Origin: Proales similis
Lineage: Eukaryota; Rotifera; Eurotatoria; Ploima; Proalidae
DNA: 64,000 nt
Direction: 5' to 3'
Assembly: GCA_019059635.1 (NCBI GenBank)
Contig: JAGVRJ010000010.1
Location: forward strand, 374,501-438,500
Made by a program: the position numbers and the translations under genes
The notes under the pieces: generated by a model
Told to the model about the DNA's origin: nothing
The model's database searches: none
Seen by the model: only the letters and a program-made list of their open reading frames with translations
Part shown: positions 33,966-47,924 of the stretch, one piece after another
Numbering within the stretch: position 1 is the stretch's first letter
Layout: every line of letters begins with the position of its first letter

Positions 33966-35354
33966 TTAGACAGGCTTGTAGTCGAGCTTGCTCTCGAGAC
34001 GCTTGCTCTCGACCACTTTGCGAACTGCCTTCATAAAGTCTTCGTCAATGACGTAATCACGCTCGGCTCTGATGGCAAATAGGCCGGCCTCTGTGCAAAC
34101 GTTCCTCAGATCAGCACCGTTGAATCCGTCCGAAAGCTTGACAACCGCCTCAAAGTCGATTTCGCCTCGCTTGGCTATGGGACCAGAGTGAATTTTCAAA
34201 ATGTCCATTCGGCCCTGCTCGTTCGGCAACGGGATCTCAATTTTGCGATCAAGACGGCCAGGACGCAGCAAGGCAGGATCGAGCGTGTCGGGACGATTGG
34301 TGGCCATGATTATTTTCACTTTGCCCAGCGTGTCGAAACCGTCCATTTGATTGAGCAGTTCCATCAGAGTTCGTTGAATCTCTCTATCGGCCGAGGTGCC
34401 CTCTGAAAATCGGCGCCCGCCGATCGCGTCAATCTCGTCCATAAATATAATACAAGGCTCATGGTCTCGGGCGTAAGCAAACATTTCACGAATCATTCTC
34501 GCACTCTCGCCGATGTACTTGTCGACAATGGCACTGGAGACGACCTTGAGAAAGCTGCAGTCAAGCTGGCTGGCCACTGCTCGAGCGAGCAGCGTTTTTC
34601 CGGTGCCTGGCGGGCCATACAACAAACAGCCTTTTGGCGGCTTGATGCCCACTCGCAAAAACAGCTCTGGATTGAGCAGGGGCAGCTCGACAACCTCTCG
34701 CAGTTCTCTGATCTGATCTTGAAGACCGCCGATCTCGGCATAGGACACGTTGCCCGGGTCTTCGTGTGACATGTTGTACACGAGCGGATCAACTTCTCGC
34801 GGCAAGTAGCGCATGATTGTCAACGTGGTCATGTCCAGCGCCACTCTGGTGCCCGCCTTCAGCTTGTCTTTGTCCAGCTGACGTCTACAGCCGACCACAT
34901 ACCGAGGTCCGTTGGTCGCTTTAACGATATCTTCAAATTTCCAAGTTGATTTATTCTCAATGAGAGGCCACTTAATTGCCGGCGAGCGTCTAAAAGCTTA
35001 CATTTTTCGTCACCAAGTTGCTTAAGGACTTCACCAACGATCTGAAATGTAAATTTTTCAATCTAGAGCAATCTTGGGCGATAGCAAGTAGAGTGAGCGC
35101 TCACCTGACCGACACTCTGCAGTGCCTTGAGGTCGTTCTCTGACTTGTCGAATTCTTTGGACAACGATTTTGACTCTTCGCGCACTTGCATCATCATAAT
35201 CGAATAAATAGTCAACAGGTCGCTACTGAAAGGGACGCGGAAGTTTACTTTGCTTCAGCTTGGCCGAGAGCTCTTTGTGCTCTTTCAGGCGCTTTCTGTA
35301 GTCTTCGAGCGCCTTGTCGCGCGGGTTCTGCGTCGCCGGCGCCGATATGTTCAT
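33966..35354 (-). CDS. PSMC6: 26S proteasome AAA-ATPase subunit Rpt4 (PSMC6)
   Basis: One of six AAA ATPases in the base of the 19S regulatory particle that unfold substrates for the 20S core. Exons: 35354-35249, 35184-35105, 35041-35002, 34930-33966, total 396 aa (human 389). N-terminal coiled coil ([18 protein letters not shown]), then [19 protein letters not shown], an OB-fold region with [15 protein letters not shown], and the AAA domain with Walker A GPPGTGKT (near 182), Walker B IIFMDEID, the arginine-finger region RPGRLDRK, and the end ESKLDYKPV. Conservation is close to complete, as expected. Exon 3 is only 40 nt. The start was set by the ATG at 35354, which precedes a short variable leader and then [10 protein letters not shown]. 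The gene is divergent from the CHD gene, with 1.2 kb between the start codons. Confidence 0.97.
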
Positions 35355-36566
35355 CTGTGTGTTTACGCCTCTCATTCTCAAGGTCTAAATGAGAGCCGCG
35401 ATTAAGCTTTAGCCGAACTGAATTAGAAAAATCCCGGCGCCGCCTGGCACAGTCAACGCGAGCTCCACACTCCGGACTGCATGAACGAACTTAGTAGGGA
35501 ATTAGACTGAGCGAGTGTGCGAGTGCGCGCGCGCTCGCGCAACAATTGCAAATTCGATTCGTCACTAGCCGCGCCAAGTCCGTATTTGAGTCTGCGCCCG
35601 ATTCGATTGGTCTTAAAGAGATCTGAATCGATTTTTGACCTTCTTGAACCGTCCGCTAATTAGGTCAGGTAGCGTCAACTACACACATCTATTCAGACAT
35701 TAAATCGGCTCGACTGGCTTGCTCGGGCTTCTTGTTGCGGGAGAGCGCACGATTCGCACAGAAATTACTCTGACCCGACATCGGACGAGCCAATTGACGT
35801 GAACAAGGGCCAGCATTCTATTTAATTAAACGCATCTAGGCCTCGATGGATCATTCAAAATGTATCACAAAGCCGACAGGAATGAGACGGACGAGGAGGA
35901 GGAGGAGGAACGATGCTGCTGTTCGGACAGTTTGGCAGATGAGCCTGATGACGACGGCGACCATAAAGATGATGAGTGCGCGCTTCACTCCGCCTCAATT
36001 AAAATAATCATAATTTATTTTCGCCGATTTATTCTTTCGCCAAGTTCGCTCGCTTATTTACTTCTCGTTCGCTCGAACAACAACATCAACATACATGAGG
36101 GCAGACCGAATGCACACGCACAATCGCCGCTTTCACTCTGATCGTATGCACGGTCCATTGTGTGGACCGGTCGAGCGGCCGGCCGGCCATCATGCTTCTT
36201 CAGTTCGAACCTATCTCATTATGATCTAAGCAGTAAATGGGCAAAAATGGAGACTCTCAATGTTCTGTGCGTGCGTGTGTGTGTGTGTGTGAGAGGTGCG
36301 GTGATAAGCTAGCACTAGCATCAGCATTCGCCGCAATGCGCACGAGCGAGTGAACGAATAAGTGCGTTGTCGAATGAGCATGAGCGTAAGATGGCGACGA
36401 TGGCGAAGACTAAAAGCTAATCAATTCGGAAATATTTCAGATAAAAACCGACGCGTGTGTCTCAAAGCGGGCAATGCGCGTTTGAGAAAGCAGCCTTGGA
36501 AAGCAAACTACGACAAAAGCAAGAACCGATCGCATGGCTGAGTGCGGTGCGCGCTTTTAACAAGGC
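35355..36566. other. Divergent intergenic region between Rpt4 and the CHD gene
   Basis: About 1.2 kb between two outward-facing start codons. It presumably holds both promoters and 5' leaders. It contains a GAGGAGGAGGAGGA run (near 35895), a GT run (near 36273) and a GGCCGGCCGGCC palindrome (near 36179). The frame near 35860-36141 has no support as a gene. Confidence 0.55.
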
Positions 36567-39500
36567 ATGGAATATCGCAGTCTGTTTGACACCGACACCG
36601 AATCCCTTCTTAGTGAGCTGAGCGGCCCAGAGGCCAACATGGTACAACAACAGCAGCAGCAGCAGCCGCCGGCACCTCCGCCGCAGCCAACTCAACAATC
36701 GCATTTAATGCAGCCGACACACCAAATGCATCAAATGGGCCAGAACGGAGCGCCCATGATGAACATGCAGTACGGCTCTGCCTATCCGACCCAACAGTAC
36801 GCGACCAAAATGGGCAAACAGCCTCAACAGGCCATGTCGCCATACTCGAACGCTGCGCCGACAGCTGCGCCGCCCGGCCAGCAGCCGCCATCTCAAAACT
36901 ACATGATGCCAGGAATGCAGCCTGGAATGGGCTACTACCAGAGCGCTCATCATCAAGTGATGAGTCCCAGTCCTTACAAGGGTGCCTACATGCACCCAGG
37001 TGGCGGTGGCCAGCCGCAGGCTCCGCCAAGCGCAGCTGCTCAACATCACATGCACCCGACCGGAGCTGCTAGGCCGCCACCACAAGCTAGTCAAATGCCT
37101 GTGCAAAATCCCAACATTCAAGCGGGCTATAACATGAACGCCAAAAACATGGCGACAGGACAGTATCCTACAGCCAATGGAGCGGCAAGTTCTCAGCCTT
37201 GGAGCATGAGTGGCCCAGGCGCCGGTTACAGCACAGCGAACATGAGCCAAATGGGCTACAAAATGCCGAACGCTCCGGCCTCCCCTCAGCCAACAGCTTC
37301 GTCGACGTTTCAGTCGGCACCAGCGCATCCCTCGTATCCTAATGCCAGTGCTGGCTACCCTGGACACCAGAACGCCTCTAAACCAATGAGTTATTCGCAG
37401 CAAATGCAGCAGTCGACATCACAACTTCACGTTTCTGCGCAAGGTCCGCCAGGCGCTCAACAACTCTCACCAGCGTCCATGCCACCTCAGCATCAAATGC
37501 AGCCCTCTCCGAACTACTACCAAGGAGCAATGCCGCCGGGCATGAGCCAACAGCCGGTTCAAACTCAGCAGCAACCGCCACAAGCGCCGCAGCCGCAGCA
37601 GCATGCGTCTCAGATGCACTCGGGCTCGTATGGTGGCTACCCTGCGTCTGGCGCTGCCTCTTACATGAATCGCAACATGAACGTGCAATATCAGCCGTCG
37701 CCGAAAAAAGTCGGCCAACCGATGAACGGAGCGCCCATGGGCGCTCAGGCTCCGATGAACAACGCGCAAATGTATCCAACGCAAACAGGACAATATGCAG
37801 CAGCCAACTCGACCTATGGAGGCCAATACTATTCGGGCGGAGTTCAGCAAGCAAGTCGAGTTGCCCAATCGGGCGGCTATGGCTACCCAATGGAGAATGC
37901 CAGCGCGGAGAACATTGAACCCACTCTGAACGCTCAGCAAAATTACATGGTTCAGAGTGTCACGCCGGACTCTAATCAAAGCACTCCGACCAAGAGGAGT
38001 CGTGGCCGAGCCAAGTCGTCTCCGGGAGACGAATCGAACGAATCGGGCAAAGGCTCAGCTCGTAAGAAGGGCTCGGCCAAGGCCAAAAAGGAGCAAGTCG
38101 GCGAGCTGCCACCTCCCTACCTCATCTCACCGAATGCGCCCAGCGTGAACGTGGCCTCTAATCCGATGCTGAATGCCAACGTTAATCCGTTGACCTCGCC
38201 CATTTCAGCTCACAACCCGCCCAACTCGCTCGGTAGCACATCTAGTGCATCTGACTCTCAGTCTTTGGCCGCCTCGCCCTATCCGTCCCAGTGCAGTAGT
38301 CAGCCGCTGCCAGGTCAGCCGCACATGCCAAGCATTTCGCCCAACTCGACACAGCAGTCGACTCTGCCGACTTTTTCCACGAACGGAGCCGCAGTCTCCT
38401 ATCAGTACCCGACTGCGAATCAATCGATGCATCATGCACTCGGCTCTCATCCTTCTAGTCATCAAGCCCAAGCATCTCACAACGGCCCGTCTCAAGTGGC
38501 TGCCGCGTATCCTGCTTCTTACCCGATGCAGGCAAACACGAGTAGTCCTTCGATCGGAGCTGTGCCCTCTTCGGTACCTGCTCCACAATCTAGTGTCCAG
38601 GCGTCTGAATCAAAGCCTGACAGCCTGGCTAGCTACGGCACAGCGGCTTATCCGATGTCTGCCTACGGTTCTCAGTATCCAATTCAATCGCGCGCCAATC
38701 TTGCCGAAACAGGCCTCACCGAAGCCGAAATCAAGCCAGTTGTCGACAATTCACAGACATTCGACAAGATCAGCAACGGAGTGGTTAATTCAATTCCAAT
38801 CGACTCGGTCGCACCAGTCGGCGTAATTGAAACTGCCGCCGCCGCTGCTGCTGAGCCGACTGAGCGAAGAAATCGTTCGATCCGGCCCAAAGTTGAAGCC
38901 GAAAAGAACGAGGCCAATTCCGTTACAAGCAACATCGAGTCCTCCATCGACGACTTTATCAAACAGTATCGAGACGAAAAGCGAAAATCAAAAGCGCCTG
39001 GTGCAGACGACCAAGAGGCCAGCGGAAATGAAGAGGACGAGGAGGCGAGCCAGTCGAACATGACCGACGGGCCGGGCGCTCAAGATACCCGGAAGAAGCG
39101 GAAGTACACGCGGCGCAAGAACTTGATCTCGGACCAAATCACCAGTCCGGAGAAGAGCATAAGCGGCATCCTGAGCGAGATAGCCGCTCCAATGAGTGTG
39201 GACGAATCGTCCACAGAAGCAGCAGCGATGAAAAAGCCGATAACGAAGCGAACGAGCACACCGGGCGGAGATAAGCGGCGTCGTTCTGCGCTTCTGAAGC
39301 TGATGAACAAGAAAAATAAGAAAAAGAGAAAGAAAACCTCGTCAGACGAGGAGGGCAATGACAACGACTCTGACTCGGCGGACGATTTCGAGCTGAGCAT
39401 CGGTCGCGGCAAAAAAGTTGTTGCCGAGGAAGAGTCGTCGCAAGGAGTGACCGGCACCAGCAATGACGAAGCCACGGCGCAAATGCTGCAAGCAAATGAA

Positions 39501-42500
39501 AAGCGTCGGTCCACTCGAGCAGTCAAGCGACAGAAATACGACAATCTGACCAGCATTCGAGACGAAGATCTCTTATTGCCGGCTACTGGCAGCGATAGTG
39601 AGCAGGCGCCCGAAGTGAATGCCAATTCAAACATTGTGCTCGCTTCGAACGAGAACTTTGTGGTCGAGAAAATATTGGGCATTCGCCAGGGCAAGCGCAA
39701 AACGATGCGTAAGAAAGAAAAGAGCAAAAAGACCGAGGTCAAAGCGGAGACCAAACAAGAAGCGAAACAAGAGACAATCGCCTCGCAAGCGAATGACCAA
39801 GCGAAACCGGACGAGGCCCAAACGGAGCAAACCGAGCTTTCCGAGCCCATTGCACAGTCAGAAGATAAGCAAGAGCCTATTGAGCAAGAAGAACAGCCGC
39901 CAGAATCCAACGGCCAACTCGAGTGCGCTCAAGAACAGACTAAAGCCGACGATGAACCAATGGATGTGTCAAGCAGTTCTCCAAAAGCCGAGCCGGCCGA
40001 AGGAGAACAGCCGAAAGAAGAGCCGACCGAGACGAGCGCAGCAGAGCAGACGAAAGAAGAACCACCGCCGGCCGCTGATGAAGAAATGAAGCCTCCAGCC
40101 GAAGGAGACAAAGAGGTGACCGTTGAGAACCAAGTCGAGGAAAAGACGGCACCGATCGAGGAGCAGGAGGCCGAACTGAGCGAGTACGAAGAGGACGGTG
40201 GAGAGATTGAAGTCGAAGAGTACTACATCAAGTACAAAGGCCTATCTTATCTCCACTGCGACTGGCGATCAAGAGACGAGCTGTTCGAAAACGACAAGCG
40301 CATCGATCAAAAGATAAAACGATTCAAGCAAAAGAAGCAACAGCAGCAGCAGATATACGCCAACGACGACTGGTCCGCTGGCGAGAACGAGAACATGTTC
40401 AACAACGAAGAGGACGAGCTGTTCAATCCGGACTATGTGGAAGTCGATCGCATTCTGGACGAATACGACATGCCGGACGCGAGCAACCCGCAACTCACTC
40501 ACAAGTATTTCCTGGTCAAGTGGAAGGCGCTTCCATACGACGAGTGCACGTGGGAGCTCGAAGCAGACGTCGGCAACAAGCAGAAGATAGAACGGTTCAG
40601 GAAAGTGAACGTCTACGTGCCCGAAGTGCATTCGCGTGTGGTTCCACGGCCACGAGCCGAGCGATGGCAAAAGCTGACCGTGTCCAGAACTTACAAGAAC
40701 GGCAATCAGCTGCGCGAGTACCAGCTCGAAGGAATCAATTGGCTCACTTTCTGTTGGCTCAACGGACGAAACTGTATCCTGGCCGATGAGATGGGTCTGG
40801 GCAAAACCATTCAGAGTATAACGTTCCTGCAAGAGGTGTCGCATTACGGCGTCACTGGGCCATTTTTGGTGCTCGTGCCTCTCTCTACTATCGGAAATTG
40901 GATCAGAGAGTTTGAGACGTGGACCGACATGAACGTGATTGTCTACCACGGCTCGACTGCCTCCCGCCAGGTCATTCAAGACCACGAATTCTACTTTAAG
41001 AGCGAAGACTCGAGCAAGAAGAAAGTGCTCAAGATCAATGCCCTGGTAACCACCTACGAAGTGCTCATGTCAGATGTGCCGCTGTTTTGTCAAATCAAGT
41101 GGCGCAACTTGATTATCGACGAAGCGCATCGACTCAAGAACAAAAACTGCAAGCTGATCGAAGGCCTCAGCGTGATGGACATTGAGCACAAGGTTCTGCT
41201 GACCGGCACGCCGCTCCAGAACAACGTGCAAGAGTTGTTCAGCTTGCTGCACTTCCTCGAGCCACAGCAGTTCAACTCGAGTGTTGAGTTCATGCAGGAG
41301 TTTGGCGACTTGAAGACAGACACCCAAGTGACCAAGCTGCAGGCGATTCTCAAGCCGATGATGCTGCGTCGACTAAAGGAAGACGTCGAAAAGAATCTGG
41401 CGCCCAAGGAAGAAACCATCGTCGAAGTCGAGTTGACCAACATTCAAAAGAAATACTACAGAGCCATCTTGGAGAAGAATTTCCAATTTCTAACTCGCGG
41501 CACCACTGGCTCTAACATGCCCAATCTGATGAACACCATGATGGAGCTGCGCAAATGCTGCAACCATCCGTATCTGATCAACGGTAAATGTCCACTTTTC
41601 CGGTCCCATCTCTCTCTCTCTCTCTCTTGCTCGCTGAAATGATGAGGCCAGCCATGCTAATGCGGATGTAAATTATTTGAATTTACGATGAGCTAAGCTT
41701 TCGCACTCACTGATCAGACTCACTCGACCAGCTTGTTTCCGTGGCCGCATTCCTCAACAATTTGACTAACTAGCTTGTTTACTTTATAGGAGCCGAAGAC
41801 CAGATTCTGGCCGAGATGCAAGAAAAGTCAGAGCGAACGCAGAACAAAGACCTGCTCGATCATCCGGACAAAATGTCTTTGCAGGCGATGGTTCAAGCGT
41901 CCGGAAAACTTGTGCTGGTTGACAAACTGCTGCCCAAGCTCAAGTCGGGCGGACACAAGGTTTTGATTTTCTCGCAAATGATTCGGGTGCTTGACATTCT
42001 CGAGGACTATCTGATTCAAATGCGGTTTACCTATGAACGGCTCGACGGCCGAATCAGAGGCGAGGCGCGTCAGGAAGCGATCGATCGTTACAGTCGACCT
42101 GATTCGGACCGATTCGCTTTTCTGCTGTGCACTCGTGCCGGCGGCTTGGGCATTAATCTGACCGCAGCCGACACTGTGATCATCTACGACTCGGACTGGA
42201 ACCCGCAGAACGACTTGCAGGCGCAAGCTCGCTGCCATCGTATTGGCCAGCGCAAGTCGGTCAAGATCTACCGCTTGATCACACGCAACACCTACGAGCG
42301 CGAGATGTTCGACAAGGCGTCTCTCAAGCTCGGCCTCGATAAAGCACTGCTGCAGTCGATGAGAAGCGAAGACAGAGGCAACCAGAAGGCCAATCAGATG
42401 CAGCTGACCAAGAAAGAAATCGAGGAGCTGCTGAAGAAAGGCGCGTACGGTGCCATCATGGAAGACGAGACGGTGGCCGATCGCTTCTGCGAGGAGGACA

Positions 42501-45500
42501 TTGAAAAGATTCTCCAGCAGAGGTCGACAGTCATTCAAATCGAGGGCGGCGAGAAAGGCTCGACGTTCTCGAAGGCGAGCTTCAAGACAAACGAGGCCGA
42601 AGACATTGCGCTTGACGATCCGGAGTTTTGGCAAAAGTGGGCCAAAAAGGCTCAAATGGACATTGAAGATCAACTGAATCCACGCGACGAGCGGATCATC
42701 TACGAGCCGCGTCGACGAACGCAAACACGCCGATACGGCGGCCACGATCCGGTCGTCGAAGAGAGCGAAGGCTACAGCTCAAGCGACGACGAGAACGGAA
42801 CCAAGGCAGCCGCAGCCAACGGAGTCGCAACTGGCAAACGCGGCAAGCGCGGCAGTAAGCGACGCGGCAACGAGCTGGATGCCGACGACGCAGAAGAACT
42901 GCCAGAGGTGAACGACGGAATTTTCACGCGCGACCAATGCTTCAGAGTGGAGAAGAATCTGCTCATCTACGGCTGGTCGCGATGGGCCAAGATTCTGCAG
43001 AAATGTGAATTCGCCAGCAGCAAGAAATCGCGCGCCCTGAGTGAACAAGACGTTGAGACCATTGCTCGCTCGATAGTCTCGTATGTGCTCAAGAACTACC
43101 ACGGCGAGGAGAGCATAAAGCACTTTATCATTGATCTGGTCGACCCGAGCAAATCGAATGCCGACGCTCTTCGCCACCACGAGGGTCTGGCCACGCCGGT
43201 GCCGAGGGGTCGCAAGGCGAAAAATCTGAAGGCAGACGAAGAGAGCGAGGAGAAGAGCAAGAGCGGCGGCGGCGGCGGCGATGACAGCAACGATCAGTTG
43301 GCGCACCTGGAAGCATTCGACTGGTTCAAGCGTGCGGAGGAAGCGCTCGGCGATGAAGGTTTCAAAAAGCACGTGTCACGCCAAGCGAACAAGATTCTGC
43401 TTCGACTGCGCATGCTGTTCTACTTGAAGCATGAGATAATCGGCGACGAGAACGCGGCCAAGATAGACGAGGAAAATATCGAGCAAGTCGACTTGCACAT
43501 TCCCGAGATCTACACCGACCTGCCCGCAGATTGGTGGGACCCCAACTGCGATCGGTCTCTATTAATAGGCGTCTACAAACACGGCTATGAGAATTACTAC
43601 GCGATTCAAAGCGACCCGAGTCTGTGCTTCAGTAAGCTTTGCGGCGAGCAGACAACGAGCGAGCAGAGCACGATAGGCGAGCTGGCCGATGATGCCAAAA
43701 GCGAAACTGTAGACGAAGACACAAGCGATGTGCAGTCGGAGAGTGGCACACGAAGTCGCGCGCACAAGTCGAGCGGCAAACGCAACGAGTCAGCCGAGCA
43801 CAAGTTTCCGTCGGCGTCCGAGTTGAATAACCGACTGCGTCGACTAACCACCGCCATTCAAAAGTTCAGGAAGCAAGAAGCGCTCATGTCAAAGAGAAAC
43901 GCCGAGCGTGAGGAGAAGCGACTCTCCAAGCTGGCCTCCAATCAGGAACGAGCCGCAATCAAACAGTTCGAGAAGCAGAGCAAATGGTCGCGCCGCGAAG
44001 AGCAGAGTTTCTATCGAACCGTCTGCGTGTTCGGCGTTGACATGAGCGAAGCAGCGAACGAGAGCGTCTACAACTGGGAGCGATTCAAAGATCTCGCTCA
44101 GCTCGACAAGAAACTGGACGAGACGTTGAACGACTATTATCAAGCGTTTGTTCAAATGTGTCGCCGAGTGTGCGGCAAAGGCGGCCTTGACGACACCAGC
44201 GACCAGCAGGTGGAAACGTTGAGCGAAGACCGAGCGAGCCGATGCCTGCAACGCATCGACATGTTCAACAAGCTTCGCAACGACGTGCTCAAGCATCCCA
44301 AATTCGAAGAATGGCTCAGCAAGAACGCGCAGCCAAGTGCCGAGTTGCCCGACTGGTGGATAAGTGGAGAGCACGACGTCGATTTGGTCAAGGCCGCTTG
44401 CCGCTACGGTGTCATTCGAACCGAGCACTACTACCTGAACGACGTCGACTTGGCGTTTCGCTCGGCGCTCTACGGCTACATGCAGTTCATCGAGGACATG
44501 ATCTCGGCCGAGCTCGTTGACCAGCACATAGACGGCATTCAGTTCTACTTTCAGAATCAGACTCGTGTGACCAAGAGCTACAAAGAGCACCTGACTGGCA
44601 GCAGCCGGGCCAAGTCGAACGAGTCTGACGGCAACGACGAGATAAAGAGCTTGATGCAGAAAATGCTCGACAAAGTGGAATACCTTGTCGATAACGATTT
44701 GTGCCAAGATCAACCTGCTCAACTAAATGTTTCTGAATGCTCCAACAGCGAGCCAGAAGAGGCAGAGGCAAAAGTTGAAATCACCGAGCAGCCTTGTAAA
44801 TACTTCACGCCCAACTCGGTTCCGCTAATCATGTGGCCCAAAGATCGCAGTCTGCTGGCACGCTTGGATAACATAATCAGTATGTTTGAGAACAACGGCG
44901 AATGGCCTCAGCTGAAGCCGGTCAACGGCACACATGCGGCAATGCTTGTCGAGCAGCGCAAGTATGCTCCGTCGCCGATGGAGAGCGAAATGGACGAGGG
45001 CGAGGACACGGACGAGTATCTGAAAGGAGCCTACCAGAAGCCTAAACGAGGACGACCGCCCAAGCTAGACCTGCCTCAGCTGGCCTCCTCGTTCGGTCTT
45101 TCACCGGCGAGCGCGTCCGCAATCGCGGCTGATCCGGCCAGCAAGATTCGCAACATGCTCATGTCGGGCGAGTCTCCTCTCGACTGGACCGACGAGAAGA
45201 AGACCAAGGCTCTTGAGCCGGGCGAAATTCTTCGGCCCAAGAACGGAAGGGCCTCTAAACACATGGACGTGGAAGAGTTTGAAAACGAAGCGAAACCTTC
45301 GAAAAAGGCCGCCGCCGCCGCAATGCCTGCGGAGCTGGATCCGATTGCAGCTCAATTTCAAAACTTGGCCGCCCTCTTCCTGGGCCCGGGTCAAGATCCG
45401 GACGAGCGAGTTGTGATGGTCAATCTGGACAATGGCAACAAGCTGACAGGCAACAAGGCTCCAAAACGATCTGAGCTTCCTCTGTGGCTGCTGGCCCATC

Positions 45501-47152
45501 CTAATTACATTCCAGATGAGAGCGAGCTGCTCAAGCTGGCCATGAGGCAGCAACAGCAGCAGCAGCAGTCGTCAGCAAAGACTTCCGAGCAGTTCGAACG
45601 TCGAGCAGAAAAGCCGGACGCGACCGAGCTAATCTCGTCGCTCTCCTTGTACAATCGACTTTCCAACAAAAAAGTCAACCCGCCCAAGTTGACCGACTGG
45701 AATGCGTTCGTCACATTCCTGGAGCGCAACGAAAATGTCCACATTGACGTCGGCTCTCACGAGACAATCAAATCAAAGTTCGGCAAGAGCATTCCCAGCT
45801 TGATCAAGTCTCGCATGACCAACAGCAAGACAAACAATCTCAAGTCGTCTTCTGCCCATTCACCAGCTCCGACAGGCGCCAAGTCGTCGGGCTCGTCGAA
45901 AAAAGCCAAGGAGCCAGCGTCAAGCTCATCGAATCCATTCGGTATCGACTTTGGCAGTGGATCTGGCGGCGACAATGCTCTGTCAAGTTTCATGGCCGCA
46001 CTAGCCGGCGGTGGCGCTGGAAGCGGAGCTGGAAACATGGGACCGTTCGGCGCAGGCTTTAACCCGTTCATGTTTCCTCCGATGGGACTGCCGGGCGCTG
46101 CGTCCAATCCGCTGATGAACAACTCGCTTCTGAACGATCTGATGAGCAAAATGGCGTCGAATGGCGATTTCTCGTCGTTCGGCGACTTGTCCTCTCAGTT
46201 GGCGGCCGGTTTTCAGCAGATGCAAAACGAACAGTCCTTCAAAGAGCCAAGCTCGGCCAAAGAGAGCAGCAAGGCCAAGTCGCGTGAGAGCGCCGCTTCA
46301 GAGACAAGAAGCTCAAAGAGCTCGTCGGGCAAAGGCAGCTCATCCAAGCAAAGCAAGTCGGCATCTTCTCCATGGTCCGAGAGCGGCAGCAAATCGGCCA
46401 AGGCAGGCAATGACTTTGCGTCTCTGCTAGCGCAAGCTCAAATGAATCCGTCGGCGCTGCTCGATCAAGAGAAATTGATGCAAGAGATGCTCGGTCTCTC
46501 TCAGATGAGCGCGTTCTCCAACAATCCTCTCAGCTACTTGAGCGCTTTCGCTTCGCCTCAGGCCCCGCCGCCTCTAATGGCGCCAAGCAAGGCCAAGAAG
46601 AGATCGCCGTCACCGAAGAGCAAGCGTGAACACAGCTCGTCGCCCGCATCTTCCTCATCGGCCAGCAATGTCTCACAGCAGCAGCAAGCCGATTTCAACA
46701 TGCTGATGAACAACCTGATGGGATATCAGCTGATGAACGGCGCCGGTGCAGGCTCGTTCGGTCTTCCGCCGCCGTTGATGCCCGGCCTGGCCGGAGCCGA
46801 CTTTGGAAAGAATCCGAACGAGTTGTTGGCAGCGTTGGCTGCTGCTGCGGCTACCGGCGGCGGTCAATCACACGGCAACATACCTGGCTTCGACCCGAGT
46901 CTATTCAGTGCTCTATCGCATTTGGGAGGCTTCGCCGATCCGGCCCTGGCCGAGCTCGGAAAGGCGGCCGCCTCTGGCAACACAAAGAGCAGCTCAGCGG
47001 GCGGCTCCAAATCATCAGGAAAAGGCTCGTCGTCCTCAAGTTCACACAGATCTGCACAATCAAGCTCCAAGCGCTCATCGGCCAGGGCCAGTGACGCCGA
47101 CCAAGGCCTTGATCTTAGCATGAAAAAGTCGTCGAGCAAATCGAACAAATAG
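36567..47152 (+). CDS. kis: Kismet/CHD6-9-class chromatin remodelling ATPase
   Basis: SNF2-family remodeller; Kismet in flies and CHD7/8 in mammals act at active enhancers and promoters. Two exons, 36567-41583 and 41790-47152, give 3,459 aa. The one 206-nt intron (phase 1) falls after NHPYLING, and the second exon resumes with AEDQIL. Order: Gln/Pro/Met-rich low-complexity region (1-900); basic and acidic linkers; chromodomain 1 (about 1205-1250, [18 protein letters not shown]); chromodomain 2 (about 1285-1350, [20 protein letters not shown]); SNF2 helicase with [11 protein letters not shown] (near 1406) and IDEAHRLKN (near 1517); C-terminal helicase with [15 protein letters not shown] and [11 protein letters not shown] (about 1719-1853); a SANT/SLIDE-like region (about 2046-2110); and a BRK domain (about 2877-2925, [10 protein letters not shown]). 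The end is Ser-rich and contains GLDLSMKK. The BRK domain and chromodomain spacing place it in subfamily III, not CHD1 or CHD3. I see only one BRK; vertebrate members often have two. Confidence 0.96.
41584..41789 (+). other. Single intron of the CHD gene
   Basis: GTAAAT donor, and a TTTACTTTATAG acceptor; 206 nt, with a CT run at about 41609-41629. It separates the DEAH half from the helicase C-terminal half and restores frame exactly (phase 1). Confidence 0.9.
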
Positions 47153-47924
47153 ACAAAAACACTCAAACAGAGACGGCCAACAACAAAGCATTCAATTCAA
47201 AGCCCAGTCAAGTTGTAGAAAGTTGTAGCAAGACAGCGAGCGAATTTTACTCTCTTTTTTTGTCTTTTATTTTGTACACACTTACAAAAACGCTTTCAAT
47301 TGGTTTGGCAATATTCAGCACCGGACGCGTGCGATGGAAATTTTTTCGTATTTAAACCCAACGCGATCGAATCAATGAGAAGCACAGTTTAGCGAAAACA
47401 AAAACAAAAAACAACAATTTCGAGCGATCTTCTAATGCCTGTAATTTGCTGATGCTCGACTCATCTGCGCACTGAGCATTTAAATTCTTTTTCTAATCTT
47501 TCGAATTCTCTTTTTTTTTTCTTTAGACCTAATCGATCGCCTCCTCCCCTTCTCTTTCTCTGTCTCTCTCTCTTCAGTTTTTATTTGTGTAATTTAAGCG
47601 CTCGACCTCGGAGGGGAGATGAGTTTTTACTGTTTTCTATTCGTCTAACTGTCTTAATCAGCTTCCTTCTCTCATATTCGTCTCTTATTTTCGTCTCTCT
47701 TTTTTGGTCTCAATTCACTCTTATTCATCATTTACGTTTTAGAATAAATAATAAAAACAATATACAGTCATTCTCTGATCTGGTCTCTTTGGTTCTCATC
47801 TGAATCTTGTTTGCAGTCAACAGAGGCTAATTCGCTAGAAATCAATTTGGCTGTGATTCAACGCCAATATTTCCCATCCTGTTCAAATCAAGTTCTATTC
47901 AAATTGGGCGATGAAGCGCGCTTT
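47153..47924. other. Convergent 3' ends of CHD and SETD6
   Basis: About 770 bases, probably mostly CHD 3' UTR. A plus-strand AATAAA at 47743-47748 (followed by further copies) is the best end signal. T- and CT-rich tracts lie between 47500 and 47710. No gene is seen. Confidence 0.55.
47743..47748 (+). terminator. Poly(A) signal AATAAA
   Basis: Clustered AATAAA/AATAATAAA about 590 bases after the CHD stop, the first canonical hexamer seen downstream. Confidence 0.6.

Noticed and set aside
41828-42745. 305-codon frame antisense to the CHD helicase
   Set aside because: Shadow of the real helicase frame; no independent features.
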